Shown piece by piece: positions 19,570-27,615 of a DNA stretch of 64,000 nucleotides. Both the position numbers and the translations under genes were made by a program. The stretch spans positions 1,116,001-1,180,000 of the forward strand of contig NZ_JAFJMJ010000003.1 in the NCBI RefSeq assembly GCF_017309385.1, given 5' to 3'. Numbering within the stretch: position 1 is the first letter of the stretch; every line of letters starts with the position of its first letter. The notes beneath the pieces are model-generated. The model saw only the letters and a list, made by a program, of their open reading frames with translations, ran no database searches and was not told the DNA's origin. Origin of the DNA: Amycolatopsis sp. 195334CR (GTDB taxonomy: Bacteria > Actinomycetota > Actinomycetes > Mycobacteriales > Pseudonocardiaceae).

Positions 19570-20505
19570 TCAGCCGAGCAACGAACGCAGTGCGGTGATC
19601 ACCTCCTCCGGTCGTTCCTCGGGCAGGAAATGCCCGCAGGGCAACGCTTTTGTGGTCAGCGTTGGTGCCCACGACTGCCAGATGGCAGCCGGGTCGAACG
19701 GCAGGGGCGCCTCGCCCGGGTCCTGCCACATCGCCAGTACCGGCATGGACAACCGCCGACCGTGTGCTTTGTCCTCCTTGTCGTGTTCCAGGTCGAAGAA
19801 CACCCCGGCGCGGTAGTCCTGGCAAATCGCGTGGATCACCGAGGGTTCCTTGAGCGCCTGGAGGTACTCCGAACGGATGGCCTCGGGCAGCGCACCGGGC
19901 ACTTTGGTCCAGGTGTCCAGGAAGTGCCCGAAGAAGGCCGCCGGATCGGCGGCGATCATCCGCTCCGGCAACGGTTCCGGATGCGCCAGGAAGTACAGGT
20001 GGAAGGCGAACACCCCGCCCGCACCGGCCAGCGCGCCGAAGATGTCCACCGCGGGCAGCACGTCGAGCACGGCCGTGTGCGTCACCCGGTCAGCGTGGTC
20101 GAGCGCCAGCCGGAACGCGACCAGCCCGCCGCGGTCGTGCCCGGCCACGGCGAAGCGCTGGTGGCCCAGCGTGGTCATCAACTCGGCGAACGTGGTGGCC
20201 ATCGCCCGTTTCGAGTAGTGCTCGACGCCCGCGGTCGATGGGCCGCTGTCGCTGAAGGGTGGGCTTGGCGGGTCGCTGTCGTGGGCCGCGTTTGGGGGGC
20301 CGCTGTCGCCGTAGCCGGGGAGGTCGGGGCAGATGACGGTGTGGGACTCGGCTAGGGCGGGGGCGACTGAGCGCCAGGTGAGGTGGGTCTGCGGGAAGCC
20401 GTGCAGGAGCAGGAGGGGTGGGCCTTTGCCGCCGGTGGCGAAGTGCAGGTCGGTGCCGTTGACGGTGAGGCGGCGGGTGGTGAAGCCGGGGATGCGCGTG
20501 GTCAT
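19570..20505 (-). CDS. Alpha/beta hydrolase, haloacetate dehalogenase/epoxide hydrolase-like
   Basis: A 311-residue alpha/beta hydrolase. The oxyanion motif HGFPQTHLTW is near residue 36; the nucleophile elbow is GHDRGG (Asp, about residue 123), so the enzyme uses an aspartate ester intermediate like haloacetate dehalogenases and epoxide hydrolases rather than a serine. The final His is in CGHFLPEE near the C-terminus. Directly after the conserved GYGDSG segment there is an unusual Asp/Ser/Pro-rich insertion of about 20 residues, encoded by an in-frame DNA repeat, before the normal YSKRAMA segment resumes. The insertion may lengthen a loop near the active site. The upstream region is low-complexity DNA. 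Substrate unknown. Confidence 0.82.
   Translation of the reverse strand: MTTRIPGFTTRRLTVNGTDLHFATGGKGPPLLLLHGFPQTHLTWRSVAPALAESHTVICPDLPGYGDSGPPNAAHDSDPPSPPFSDSGPSTAGVEHYSKRAMATTFAELMTTLGHQRFAVAGHDRGGLVAFRLALDHADRVTHTAVLDVLPAVDIFGALAGAGGVFAFHLYFLAHPEPLPERMIAADPAAFFGHFLDTWTKVPGALPEAIRSEYLQALKEPSVIHAICQDYRAGVFFDLEHDKEDKAHGRRLSMPVLAMWQDPGEAPLPFDPAAIWQSWAPTLTTKALPCGHFLPEERPEEVITALRSLLG
20240..20308 (+). repeat. In-frame 12-bp repeat inside the hydrolase gene
   Basis: The core GGG(C/T)CGCTGTCG occurs at 20240-20251, 20270-20281 and 20297-20308, at spacings of 30 and 27 bp, both multiples of three. It encodes the Asp-Ser-Gly/Pro-rich insertion of the hydrolase. Confidence 0.6.
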
Positions 20506-20632
20506 GTGACGAAGGTGGCACGTGGGTACGACAGTTTTGCGCCAGAACCGGCGCAGGGCGCGAGCGCGGCGGTTGGCGCGGGCGAGCGGCGGCGGGGTTG
20601 GAGCGAAAGCGAGTCAGCGCGAGAACGAGAAC

Positions 20633-20680
20633 GAGGGCGAGGGCGAGGGCGAGGGCGAGGGCGAGGGCGAGGGCGAGGGC
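20633..20680 (+). repeat. Hexanucleotide repeat (GAGGGC)8
   Basis: Eight perfect copies of GAGGGC, preceded by related GAGAAC units at about 20621-20632. The array lies in the 292-bp non-coding stretch between the MocR-type regulator and the hydrolase start. Confidence 0.9.
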
Positions 20681-20756
20681 CAGTGTGAGAGCGGGCGGCG
20701 CGAGAGGGAGAGCAGGCGGTGGCACGAGAGGCGGGCGGAGCAAAAGCGAGAGCGGG

Positions 20757-20791
20757 CGGGGCGGGGCGGGGCGGGGCGGGGCGGGGCGGGG
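20757..20791 (+). repeat. Pentanucleotide repeat (CGGGG)7
   Basis: Seven perfect CGGGG units immediately beyond the end of the MocR-type regulator gene (stop at 20798 on the minus strand). The runs of four G on the plus strand could fold into a G-quadruplex. No gene is seen in 20506-20797. Confidence 0.9.
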
Positions 20792-20797
20792 CGGAGA

Positions 20798-22201
20798 TCA
20801 GCGTAGGGCGTCTCGTAGGCGTTCTAGGCCTGTTTCGATTTTGCCGAAGGGGATCCCGCCGTAGCCGAAGACCAGGCCTGGCCGGCGGCCCGGCAGGATC
20901 GCGTACTCGTCCAGGGTGTTGACCAGCACGCCCGCCCGTAGCGCGCGGCGTGCCACCGCGGCGGTCGGCCGCGTGCTGTACGCGCTCACGTGCAACCCCG
21001 CCGCTGCGGGGATGGGGGTTAGCAGCCGGCCGAAATCTCGCGCCAGCAAGGAAACCACCAGATCGTGCCGCCGGCGGTATTCGCGGCGCATGCGCCGGAT
21101 GTGGGTGGCCAGCCCTCCGTCGTCGATGAAGCGGGCCAGGGCTGCTTGCACCGGCCCGGTGGAGTGCCAGTCGGTGACGAAGCGGGCTTTGGCGACCACA
21201 CGACACAACGACGCCGGCGCGACCAGGAAACCCAGCCGCAGCCCCGGCGACAACACCTTGGAGAACGAACCGACGTAGACCACGCGCCCGGTGGAATCGA
21301 GGCTGTGCAACGGTTCCAGCGGCCTACCCCGATATCGGAACTCCGTGTCGTAATCGTCCTCCACCAGCACCGCGCCGGTTTTTCCGGCCCACGCCACCAG
21401 ATCCAGCCGCCGGTCCAGCGACATCGGCAGCCCGAGCGGGAACTGGTGCGACGGCGTGACGTAGACCAGCTTGGTGCCACGCGGGATGTCCGCCACCCGG
21501 ATGCCTTCCGCGTCCACCCCGATCGGGACCACCTCGGCGCCGAGCGCTTCGAACAGGAACCGCGCCGGCGGGTACCCCGGATCCTCGACGGCCACCCGGT
21601 CACCGGGGCGCAGCACCACCCGCCCGATCAGGTCGAGCGCCTGCTGCGCACCACTGGTCACCACCACTTCGTCGACCGACGCCCGGACGTCCCGCGAAAC
21701 CGCGATGTGCCGGGCGATCGCCTCGCGCAACCCGGTGTGCCCGGCCGGATCGCCGTACCCCAGCGAAGCCGACGCCGAAGCGCGCACCTCGCCGCCGAGC
21801 AACCGCCGCCAGGTGTCGAACGGGAAGCGGCCGACATCAGGGATCCCCGCCTGGAAGTCGAACTCGGCGTGGGCACCGGACGGCATGCGCACGCGCTCCC
21901 ACACCGCGACCGTCTCGATCGGGAACTCGGCGGCGGACCGGCGAGCCGCGCTCCCCCGCACGCGGTCCGTGCGGACGAACGTGCCCGCGCCGACCCTTCC
22001 TTCCAGAAAGCCCTCTCCGGTCAGCCGGTCGTACGCGGCGCTGACCGTGTTGCGCGAGACCGCGAGCCGTTCGGCCAGTTCGCGAGTGGGCGGCAGCGCC
22101 TCGCCCGCGCGGAGCCTGCCGTCGAGGATGGCCTCGCGGATCTGCCGGTAGATCTCCTCTCGACGACCGCGCCCGGCCTCGGTGTCGATGTGGATCTCCA
22201 T
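20798..22201 (-). CDS. MocR/PdxR-type transcriptional regulator (GntR helix-turn-helix plus aminotransferase fold)
   Basis: A 467-residue regulator. The N-terminal GntR winged helix occupies about residues 12-75 (IREAILDGRLRAGEALPPTREL, ending in SRNTVSAAYDRL). It is linked to a fold-type I aminotransferase domain (about 110-460) that keeps the PLP lysine in VGSFSKVLSPGLRLG and the upstream VEDPGYPPAR and VEDDYDTEFRY motifs. Members sense PLP or amino-acid derivatives and control vitamin B6 or GABA genes; the target here is unknown. pdxH is in the window but 12 kb away. The start lies 9 bp behind the stop of the zinc metallopeptidase gene, so both may form one minus-strand unit. Confidence 0.88.
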   Translation of the reverse strand: MEIHIDTEAGRGRREEIYRQIREAILDGRLRAGEALPPTRELAERLAVSRNTVSAAYDRLTGEGFLEGRVGAGTFVRTDRVRGSAARRSAAEFPIETVAVWERVRMPSGAHAEFDFQAGIPDVGRFPFDTWRRLLGGEVRASASASLGYGDPAGHTGLREAIARHIAVSRDVRASVDEVVVTSGAQQALDLIGRVVLRPGDRVAVEDPGYPPARFLFEALGAEVVPIGVDAEGIRVADIPRGTKLVYVTPSHQFPLGLPMSLDRRLDLVAWAGKTGAVLVEDDYDTEFRYRGRPLEPLHSLDSTGRVVYVGSFSKVLSPGLRLGFLVAPASLCRVVAKARFVTDWHSTGPVQAALARFIDDGGLATHIRRMRREYRRRHDLVVSLLARDFGRLLTPIPAAAGLHVSAYSTRPTAAVARRALRAGVLVNTLDEYAILPGRRPGLVFGYGGIPFGKIETGLERLRDALR

Positions 22202-22210
22202 ACCGGCGGC

Positions 22211-23098
22211 CTAGCGGACCTCGCCCTCGGCGGCGGTGAACGTGTTGCACGCCGAGGTCGCCTTCTGGAAACCGGCTTTGGCCCACTTGACCTGGTTCGG
22301 CACGGTGCCGTGGCTCTCGCTGCCGATCGAGTTCTCGAACTCCTTGACCCCCTGCTGGGCCAGCGCCTTGCTGACCGAACCGCGCCCGCTCGCGCTGGCC
22401 AGGAACAGCCCGGCGAAGCAGTTCGCCTGCAACTCCATCCGCCGCGTGACCTGCTGCTCGCCCGGGGTGTCGTCGCCGTGCGCGGTCATCTCCTCGAACG
22501 CGGCTTCCATGATGCCGCTGAGCGCCTGCACGTGGTGGCCGTACTCGTGCGCGAGCACCGCCAGGTGCGCCGCCTGCACCGTGCCCACCGTCTCCAGCAA
22601 GCGCTTGCGCGGCATGTGGATGGCGTTGTCGGCCGGGCAGTAGAACGCGGTGGCCTCCTCCTTGGGCGGCAGGCCACCGCACGAGCTCTCGGTCTCGTCC
22701 TTGATCTGCAGCACCGGCGTGGCGAAGGCCATGCCCGCCCGCTCCAGGGTCGGCTGCCACGCCGAGTCGAGGCAGCGCATCGCCGCCTCGTAGTAGGCCT
22801 GGAGCTGCTCCTCCGACCGTCGCAGCGAGGGCAGCTGGCAGTTGATCTGCGGCAGCTCGACACCCTCGGCGAGCAGCGGGTTCCCCGCGGTCGAGTACAC
22901 CGGCTTGCCCGGCGCGTTGACCCCGGACCCGGCGGGCCGCGCCTGCCCGGTGACCACCGTCTCGCCGAAGCTGACCACCCCGAGCCCGGGGAGCGCGACC
23001 GCGGCGACGATCGCCACCACCAGCACGAGCACGCCCAGCACCCGGACGGGTGAGTTCCGTGGTGGCGGCGGCCAGGCGGTCGTCGGCTCGATGTTCAT
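22211..23098 (-). CDS. Membrane-anchored neutral zinc metallopeptidase (YpfJ family)
   Basis: A 295-residue protein of the YpfJ/KPN_02809 neutral zinc metallopeptidase family. One N-terminal transmembrane helix (about residues 18-40, VRVLGVLVLVVAIVAAVALPG) anchors it, with the catalytic domain outside. The zincin motif HEYGH is near residue 186, and the downstream glutamate motif ELQANCFAG near residue 228 supplies the third ligand. Four Cys may form disulfides. Its role is poorly known in any organism. The start was placed at the ATG 23098, preceded by GGTGGGGGAA; the open frame continues far upstream but only as a shadow of the gene on the other strand. It is followed closely by the MocR-type regulator. 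Confidence 0.85.
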   Translation of the reverse strand: MNIEPTTAWPPPPRNSPVRVLGVLVLVVAIVAAVALPGLGVVSFGETVVTGQARPAGSGVNAPGKPVYSTAGNPLLAEGVELPQINCQLPSLRRSEEQLQAYYEAAMRCLDSAWQPTLERAGMAFATPVLQIKDETESSCGGLPPKEEATAFYCPADNAIHMPRKRLLETVGTVQAAHLAVLAHEYGHHVQALSGIMEAAFEEMTAHGDDTPGEQQVTRRMELQANCFAGLFLASASGRGSVSKALAQQGVKEFENSIGSESHGTVPNQVKWAKAGFQKATSACNTFTAAEGEVR

Positions 23099-23152
23099 TT
23101 CCCCCACCCTCGGCAGCTGTGACGAGGATACCGGTAGGCGAGACTGGAGGGC

Positions 23153-25180
23153 ATGACCGAGATCGACGACGACCCGTACCTCTGGCTGGAGGACGTCACC
23201 GGCGAGCAGGCGCTCGACTGGGTCCGTGCCCGCAACGCCGAAACGGTGGCCGAACTGACCGGCGGCGAACGGTTCGGCGAGCTGCGCGACCGCATCCGCG
23301 AGGTGCTCGACGCCGATGACCGGATCCCGTACACGCGGCGGCGCGGCGAGTTCCTCTACAACTTCTGGCGTGACGGCGAACACCCCCGCGGCCTCTGGCG
23401 GCGCACCACGCTGGAGCAGTACCGCACCCCGCAGCCCGAGTGGGAGCTGCTGCTCGACGTCGACGCGCTCGCCGAAGCCGAAGGCGAGAACTGGGTCTGG
23501 CACGGCGCGAACGTGCTGCGCCCCGAGTACCGCCGCTGCCTGATCTCCCTCTCGCGCGGCGGGGCCGACGCCACCGTCGTGCGCGAGTTCGACCTCGAAA
23601 CGCGCGAGTTCGTCGAGAACGGCTACGAGCTGCCCGAGGCGAAGACCCGGATCAGCTGGATCGACCACGACCGCGTCTACGTCGGCACCGACACCGGACC
23701 CGGCTCGCTGACCACCTCCGGTTACCCCCGGGTGATGCGCGAATGGCGCCGCGGCACGCCGATCGAGGAAGCGCCGGTGGTCTACGAGGGCAAGCCCGAG
23801 GACGTGGCGGTGTTCGCCTACCACGACTTCACCGAGGGTTACGAACGCGACTTCGTCGGCCGCAGCCTCGACTTCTACCGTTCGGAGCGCTACCTCCGCG
23901 CCGCCGACGGCACGCTGACCAAGATCGACGTGCCCGACGACGCCCAGCCCTCGGTCCACCGCGAATGGCTGCTCATCCGCACCCGCTCCCCGTGGACCGT
24001 CGGCGGCACCGAATACCCGGCGGGCGCCCTCCTGGCCACCGGCTTCGACGCCTACCTCGCCGGCGAGCGCGAGCTGACCGTGCTCTTCCGCCCCGACCCG
24101 CACACCTCGCTCGAGTACTACACCTGGACCCGGGACCACCTGCTGCTCGGCACGCTCTCCGACGTCAAGGCCCGCCTCCGGGTGCTCACGCCGGGACCGG
24201 ACGGCTGGACCGACGAGCCGCTGCCGGGCGCGCCGGAGGTCGGCAGCGCGGACGTCATCGACACCGATCCCGACCACAGCAACGAGTACTTCCTCGACAT
24301 CAGCGGTTACACCCAGCCGTCCACCCTGGTGCGCGGGGTGATCGGCGAGCAGGCCGAGCCGATCCGATCCGCGCCGTCCTTTTTCGACAGTGCCGGGATC
24401 GAGGTGGCGCAGTACTTCGCCACCTCGGACGACGGCACCGCCATCCCGTACTTCGTGGTGCGCCCGGAAGGCGCCGAGGACGGGCCGACCATGCTCTACG
24501 GCTACGGCGGCTTCGAGGTCTCGCTCACCCCCTCCTACAGCGGTTCGACCGGCCGCTCGTGGCTCGCGCGCGGCGGCACCTACGTGGTGGCCAACATCCG
24601 CGGCGGCGGTGAGTACGGCCCCGGCTGGCACACGCAGGCGGTGAAGGCCAACCGGCACCTGGTGTACGAGGACTTCGCCGCGGTGGCCAGGGACCTCGTC
24701 GCCCGCGGCATCACCACCGCCGACCGGCTCGGCATCCAGGGTGGCAGCAACGGCGGCCTGCTGATGGGCGTGATGCTCACCCGCTACCCCGAACTGTTCG
24801 GCGCCATCGTCTGCCAGGTCCCCCTGCTGGACATGCGGCGTTACCACAAGCTGCTGGCCGGGGCCTCCTGGATGGCCGAGTACGGCGACCCCGACGAGCC
24901 GGACGAGTGGGCGTTCATCAGCGAGTACTCCCCGTACCAGAACGTCCACAGTGGACGGGACTACCCGCCGATCCTGTTCGTCACCTCGACCAGGGACGAC
25001 CGGGTGCACCCGGCGCACGCCAGGAAGATGGTGGCGCGGATGCGCGAGCAGGGTTACCCGGTGCGGTACCACGAGAACATCGAAGGCGGGCACGGCGCCG
25101 CCGCCGACAACGAGCAGCTGGCCTTCAAGACCGCGCTGGTCTTCGAGTTCCTGTGGCAGCAGCTCAGCCGGGCTCGGTGA
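23153..25180 (+). CDS. Prolyl oligopeptidase family serine peptidase (S9)
   Basis: A 675-residue cytoplasmic S9A peptidase that cleaves short peptides after proline. The N-terminal region contributes the beta-propeller (about 60-400). The C-terminal alpha/beta-hydrolase domain begins near YGYGGFEVSL and holds the nucleophile in QGGSNGGLL (about residue 532), the acid in TSTRDDRVHP and the His in GGHGAAADN. The motif IRGGGEYGPGWH is also family typical. The length matches prolyl oligopeptidases. It is divergent from the zinc metallopeptidase gene, with 54 bp between the starts, and its last 17 bp overlap the end of the convergent SMR gene. Confidence 0.92.
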   Translation: MTEIDDDPYLWLEDVTGEQALDWVRARNAETVAELTGGERFGELRDRIREVLDADDRIPYTRRRGEFLYNFWRDGEHPRGLWRRTTLEQYRTPQPEWELLLDVDALAEAEGENWVWHGANVLRPEYRRCLISLSRGGADATVVREFDLETREFVENGYELPEAKTRISWIDHDRVYVGTDTGPGSLTTSGYPRVMREWRRGTPIEEAPVVYEGKPEDVAVFAYHDFTEGYERDFVGRSLDFYRSERYLRAADGTLTKIDVPDDAQPSVHREWLLIRTRSPWTVGGTEYPAGALLATGFDAYLAGERELTVLFRPDPHTSLEYYTWTRDHLLLGTLSDVKARLRVLTPGPDGWTDEPLPGAPEVGSADVIDTDPDHSNEYFLDISGYTQPSTLVRGVIGEQAEPIRSAPSFFDSAGIEVAQYFATSDDGTAIPYFVVRPEGAEDGPTMLYGYGGFEVSLTPSYSGSTGRSWLARGGTYVVANIRGGGEYGPGWHTQAVKANRHLVYEDFAAVARDLVARGITTADRLGIQGGSNGGLLMGVMLTRYPELFGAIVCQVPLLDMRRYHKLLAGASWMAEYGDPDEPDEWAFISEYSPYQNVHSGRDYPPILFVTSTRDDRVHPAHARKMVARMREQGYPVRYHENIEGGHGAAADNEQLAFKTALVFEFLWQQLSRAR

Positions 25181-25484
25181 CCCTGGCGAGCACGATCCCG
25201 CCGACGATCAGGCTCAGCGCGGCCAGCCTGCCCGCGCTGAGCGGATCCTTGTGCACCACCACACCGAGGGCGATGGCACCGACCGCGCCGATGCCGGTGA
25301 ACACCGCGTAGGCGGTGCCCACCGGCAGCCCGTTCATCGCGCGCGAGAGCAGGTAGACCGCGGCCACGCCGAGCACGAAGCACAGCAGGGTGGGCAGTGG
25401 CCTGGTGAAGTTCTCCGTGGGCTTGATGCTCTGCGCCCACCCGATCTCCACCACGCCCGCCGCCACCAGCACCAGCCAGCTCAC
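25164..25484 (-). CDS. Small multidrug resistance (SMR) family efflux protein
   Basis: A 106-residue protein with four predicted transmembrane helices, beginning WLVLVAAGVVEIGWAQSIK. The membrane-embedded Glu in the first helix (VVEIGWA) corresponds to the essential Glu14 of EmrE, and the last helices include AVFTGIGAVGA. It exchanges protons for lipophilic cations or guanidinium as a dimer. The GTG start at 25484 overlaps the azoreductase stop (GTGA), so it is translationally coupled to that gene. Both are likely under the TetR protein encoded divergently upstream. Only one SMR gene is present, so a homodimer is expected. It overlaps the prolyl oligopeptidase 3' end by 17 bp. Confidence 0.88.
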   Translation of the reverse strand: MSWLVLVAAGVVEIGWAQSIKPTENFTRPLPTLLCFVLGVAAVYLLSRAMNGLPVGTAYAVFTGIGAVGAIALGVVVHKDPLSAGRLAALSLIVGGIVLARVTEPG

Positions 25485-26122
25485 GACGCGAGCCGGTCGA
25501 CCGCGGCCAGCGCGGCGGCGTGCGAGGCGCGCCGCTTCCCGTCCAGTTCGGACAGCGACGGGTCGACGACGGCGTTGGTCAGCTCGGTGTTGACGAAGGT
25601 CACGTCGGTGACGTCGTAGTGCCCGGCGAAGAAGTCGCGCAGGTACCGCTCCTGGTGGTCGAACGCCTCGCGCGGCGTGCCCGGTTCGTACGAGCCGCCA
25701 CGCGCGTTGACCACCACGAACGCCCGCCCGGCCAGCGACATGCGCGGGAAGGTGACCTGGTCGATCCAGGTCTTGAGGGCGGCCGGGACGGAGAAGTTGT
25801 ACATCGGCGCGCCGATCAGCACGAGGTCCGCGGCCAGCAGTTCGGCCAGCAGCGGCGAGATGACCGCCCAGGCCGCGCGCTGCGCGTCGGTGCGCACCGC
25901 CTCGGGGTACCGCGCGGGATCGGTGATGCCGTGGGTCAGCAGGTGGTCGCAGATCTCGGTCCACGCCTCGCCGATCAGCGGCACCGGCTCGGCCGCGAGG
26001 TCGCGGTAGGTGTAGCCGTCGCCGGGGTGGGCGGCGCGCCACGACTCGGCGAAGCGCGCGGTCAGCTGCCGCGAGAAGGAGTCGCGGCGGGCGCTGGAGT
26101 CGAGGTGGAGCAGGTGCGACAT
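25481..26122 (-). CDS. azoR: FMN-dependent NADH-azoreductase
   Basis: A 213-residue flavodoxin-fold quinone/azo reductase. The N-terminal LHLDSSARRDSFSRQLT phosphate loop, the FMN motif APMYNFSVPAALKTWIDQV (around residue 98) and the later NARGGSYEPGT match AzoR. It reduces quinones, azo dyes and nitro compounds with NAD(P)H and FMN. It is the first gene of a two-gene operon with an SMR pump, which suggests a response to a toxic quinone or cationic dye: reduce it and export it. A perfect palindromic operator lies 22-42 bp upstream of its ATG, and a second one 39 bp further belongs to the divergent TetR gene. Confidence 0.9.
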   Translation of the reverse strand: MSHLLHLDSSARRDSFSRQLTARFAESWRAAHPGDGYTYRDLAAEPVPLIGEAWTEICDHLLTHGITDPARYPEAVRTDAQRAAWAVISPLLAELLAADLVLIGAPMYNFSVPAALKTWIDQVTFPRMSLAGRAFVVVNARGGSYEPGTPREAFDHQERYLRDFFAGHYDVTDVTFVNTELTNAVVDPSLSELDGKRRASHAAALAAVDRLAS

Positions 26123-26143
26123 GACGGGGTCCTCCCAGGAGTC

Positions 26144-26164
26144 AAGTGGACGCCGTGTCCACTT
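26144..26164. promoter_or_regulatory. Palindromic operator 1 of the azoR/tetR divergent promoter
   Basis: AAGTGGAC and GTCCACTT are perfect 8-bp inverted arms separated by five bases (GCCGT). The site is closest to azoR. The same arms recur 39 bp away in operator 2. Confidence 0.8.
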
Positions 26165-26182
26165 ATCTCGACCGTACGCGCC

Positions 26183-26203
26183 AAGTGGACACGTTGTCCA
26201 CTA
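26183..26203. promoter_or_regulatory. Palindromic operator 2 of the azoR/tetR divergent promoter
   Basis: AAGTGGAC and GTCCACTA form 8-bp inverted arms (last base mismatched) around ACGTT. It ends 11 bp before the GTG start of the TetR gene, where it would block that gene's own transcription. Confidence 0.8.
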
Positions 26204-26214
26204 CAGTGCGAGGG

Positions 26215-26793
26215 GTGAACACGCGTGAACGGGCCGACGCCGCCAGGAACCGCGCCAAGGTGCTGCACGCCGCCGAGGCGCTGTTCGCCGAGCGGGGCGC
26301 CGAGAACGTCACGATGGACGACATCGCGAAGGCGGCCGGGGTCGGCCGGGGCACGCTCTACCGGCGTTACCCCGACCGCGCGGCGATCGCCGTCGCCCTG
26401 CTCGACGAGCACGAGCGGAAGCTCCAGGAACAACTGCTGCGGGGTGAGCCGCCACTCGGACCGGGTGCACCGCCCGCCGAGCGCTTGGCCGCGTTCTATG
26501 CCGCGATGCTCGACCTGCTCGCCGCGCACGGGCACCTGGTGCTGGGCAGCGAGATCGGCCACCAGCGCTTCGGCACCGGCGCCTACGGGTTCTGGCGCGC
26601 CCACGTGCACGCCCTGCTCACCGAGGCAGGCCAGCGCGACCCCGACGGAATGGTCGACGTGGTGCTCGCCCCGCTCGCCCCGGAACTGTTCCGCTACCAG
26701 CGCGAACGCGGCGTGGACCTGGACCGGCTCAAGCGGAACCTGCGTGAACTCGCGTTACGAACGCTTGCGGCCGATCCCGCCGATCACGCGTGA
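26215..26793 (+). CDS. TetR family transcriptional regulator
   Basis: A 192-residue TetR repressor. The helix-turn-helix (about residues 10-57) has the signature LFAERGAENVTMDDIAKAAG followed by VGRGTLYRRYPDR. The C-terminal ligand domain is family-specific and not informative. The start was set at GTG 26215, because the twin operators end only 11 bp upstream; a longer frame would place operator 2 inside the coding region. The divergent layout with azoR-SMR and the two identical palindromes make it the likely repressor of both transcription units, probably induced by a quinone or dye-like molecule. Its 3' end overlaps the convergent methyltransferase gene by 39 bp. Confidence 0.88.
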   Translation: MNTRERADAARNRAKVLHAAEALFAERGAENVTMDDIAKAAGVGRGTLYRRYPDRAAIAVALLDEHERKLQEQLLRGEPPLGPGAPPAERLAAFYAAMLDLLAAHGHLVLGSEIGHQRFGTGAYGFWRAHVHALLTEAGQRDPDGMVDVVLAPLAPELFRYQRERGVDLDRLKRNLRELALRTLAADPADHA

Positions 26794-27603
26794 CGCCGAG
26801 GGCCGGTCGGCGAAGAGCGTGTCCTCGTCCGGGTGCCACGCGGGCGCGTAGACCAGGCCCGGCGGCTCCAGTTCCCAGTCGCCGAAGAACCGGCGGAACT
26901 CGTCGATGGTGCGCAGCTGTCCCGGGTTCGTCGTGGTCTCGTAGTACGCGACGATGTCGGCCAGCGCCTGCCGCTCGTCCTCGCTCCGCGGGTTCTCGTT
27001 GGTCATCTGCGAGAGCACCAGCAGCGAGCCCGGCGCGAGGCGGCGGCGGTAGTCCTTCAGCACGCGGTCCGGGTCCTGCTCGTCCTTGATGAAGTGCAGC
27101 ACCGCGTTGACCACCAGCGCGACCGGCTGGTCCAGGTCGATCAGCCCGGTCCGCCGCACCTGCAACCACAGGTCCTCCGGGTCGAGCAGGTCGGCGGCGA
27201 TGGCCTGGTGCCGGTCGGGGTCGGCGGTGTCGGCCAGCAGCAGCGTCGAATGGGCCAGCGCGATCGCCTCGTTGTCGACGTAGACCACCCGCACGTCGCC
27301 TTCGGGCCGCACCTCGTCGGCCACGTCGTGCACGTTGCCCGCGGTCGGCAGGCCGGAGCCGACGTCGACGAACTGCCGGATTCCCCGCTCCACGCAGTAC
27401 CGCACGGCCCGGCCGAGGAACAGCCTGCTGGTGCGGCAGTACTCGCCCATCAACGGCATCCGCTCGCGCACCTTCTCGGCGAACTCCCGGTCGATCGCGT
27501 AGTGCGTTTCGCCGCCGATGAAGTAGTCGTAGATCCGCGCGGCGGAGGGCCGGTCCAGGCTGCTCTCCACCGCGCGGAGCGCCTCCTGCCGAGCCTCCGT
27601 CAT
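26755..27603 (-). CDS. DUF574 family SAM-dependent methyltransferase
   Basis: A 282-residue protein of the S-adenosylmethionine-dependent methyltransferase family PF04672 (DUF574), which is expanded in actinomycetes. The N-terminal family motif ARIYDYFIGGETHYAIDRE (about residues 22-40) and the SAM-binding glycine loop FVDVGSGLPTAGNVH (near 78) are clear; VVYVDNEAIALAH supplies the acidic ribose-binding residue. Substrates of this family are largely unknown; some members act in secondary metabolism. It is transcribed alone, and its last 39 bp overlap the end of the TetR gene on the other strand. Confidence 0.88.
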   Translation of the reverse strand: MTEARQEALRAVESSLDRPSAARIYDYFIGGETHYAIDREFAEKVRERMPLMGEYCRTSRLFLGRAVRYCVERGIRQFVDVGSGLPTAGNVHDVADEVRPEGDVRVVYVDNEAIALAHSTLLLADTADPDRHQAIAADLLDPEDLWLQVRRTGLIDLDQPVALVVNAVLHFIKDEQDPDRVLKDYRRRLAPGSLLVLSQMTNENPRSEDERQALADIVAYYETTTNPGQLRTIDEFRRFFGDWELEPPGLVYAPAWHPDEDTLFADRPSASRVIGGIGRKRS

Positions 27604-27615
27604 GCCCCGAGCGTA

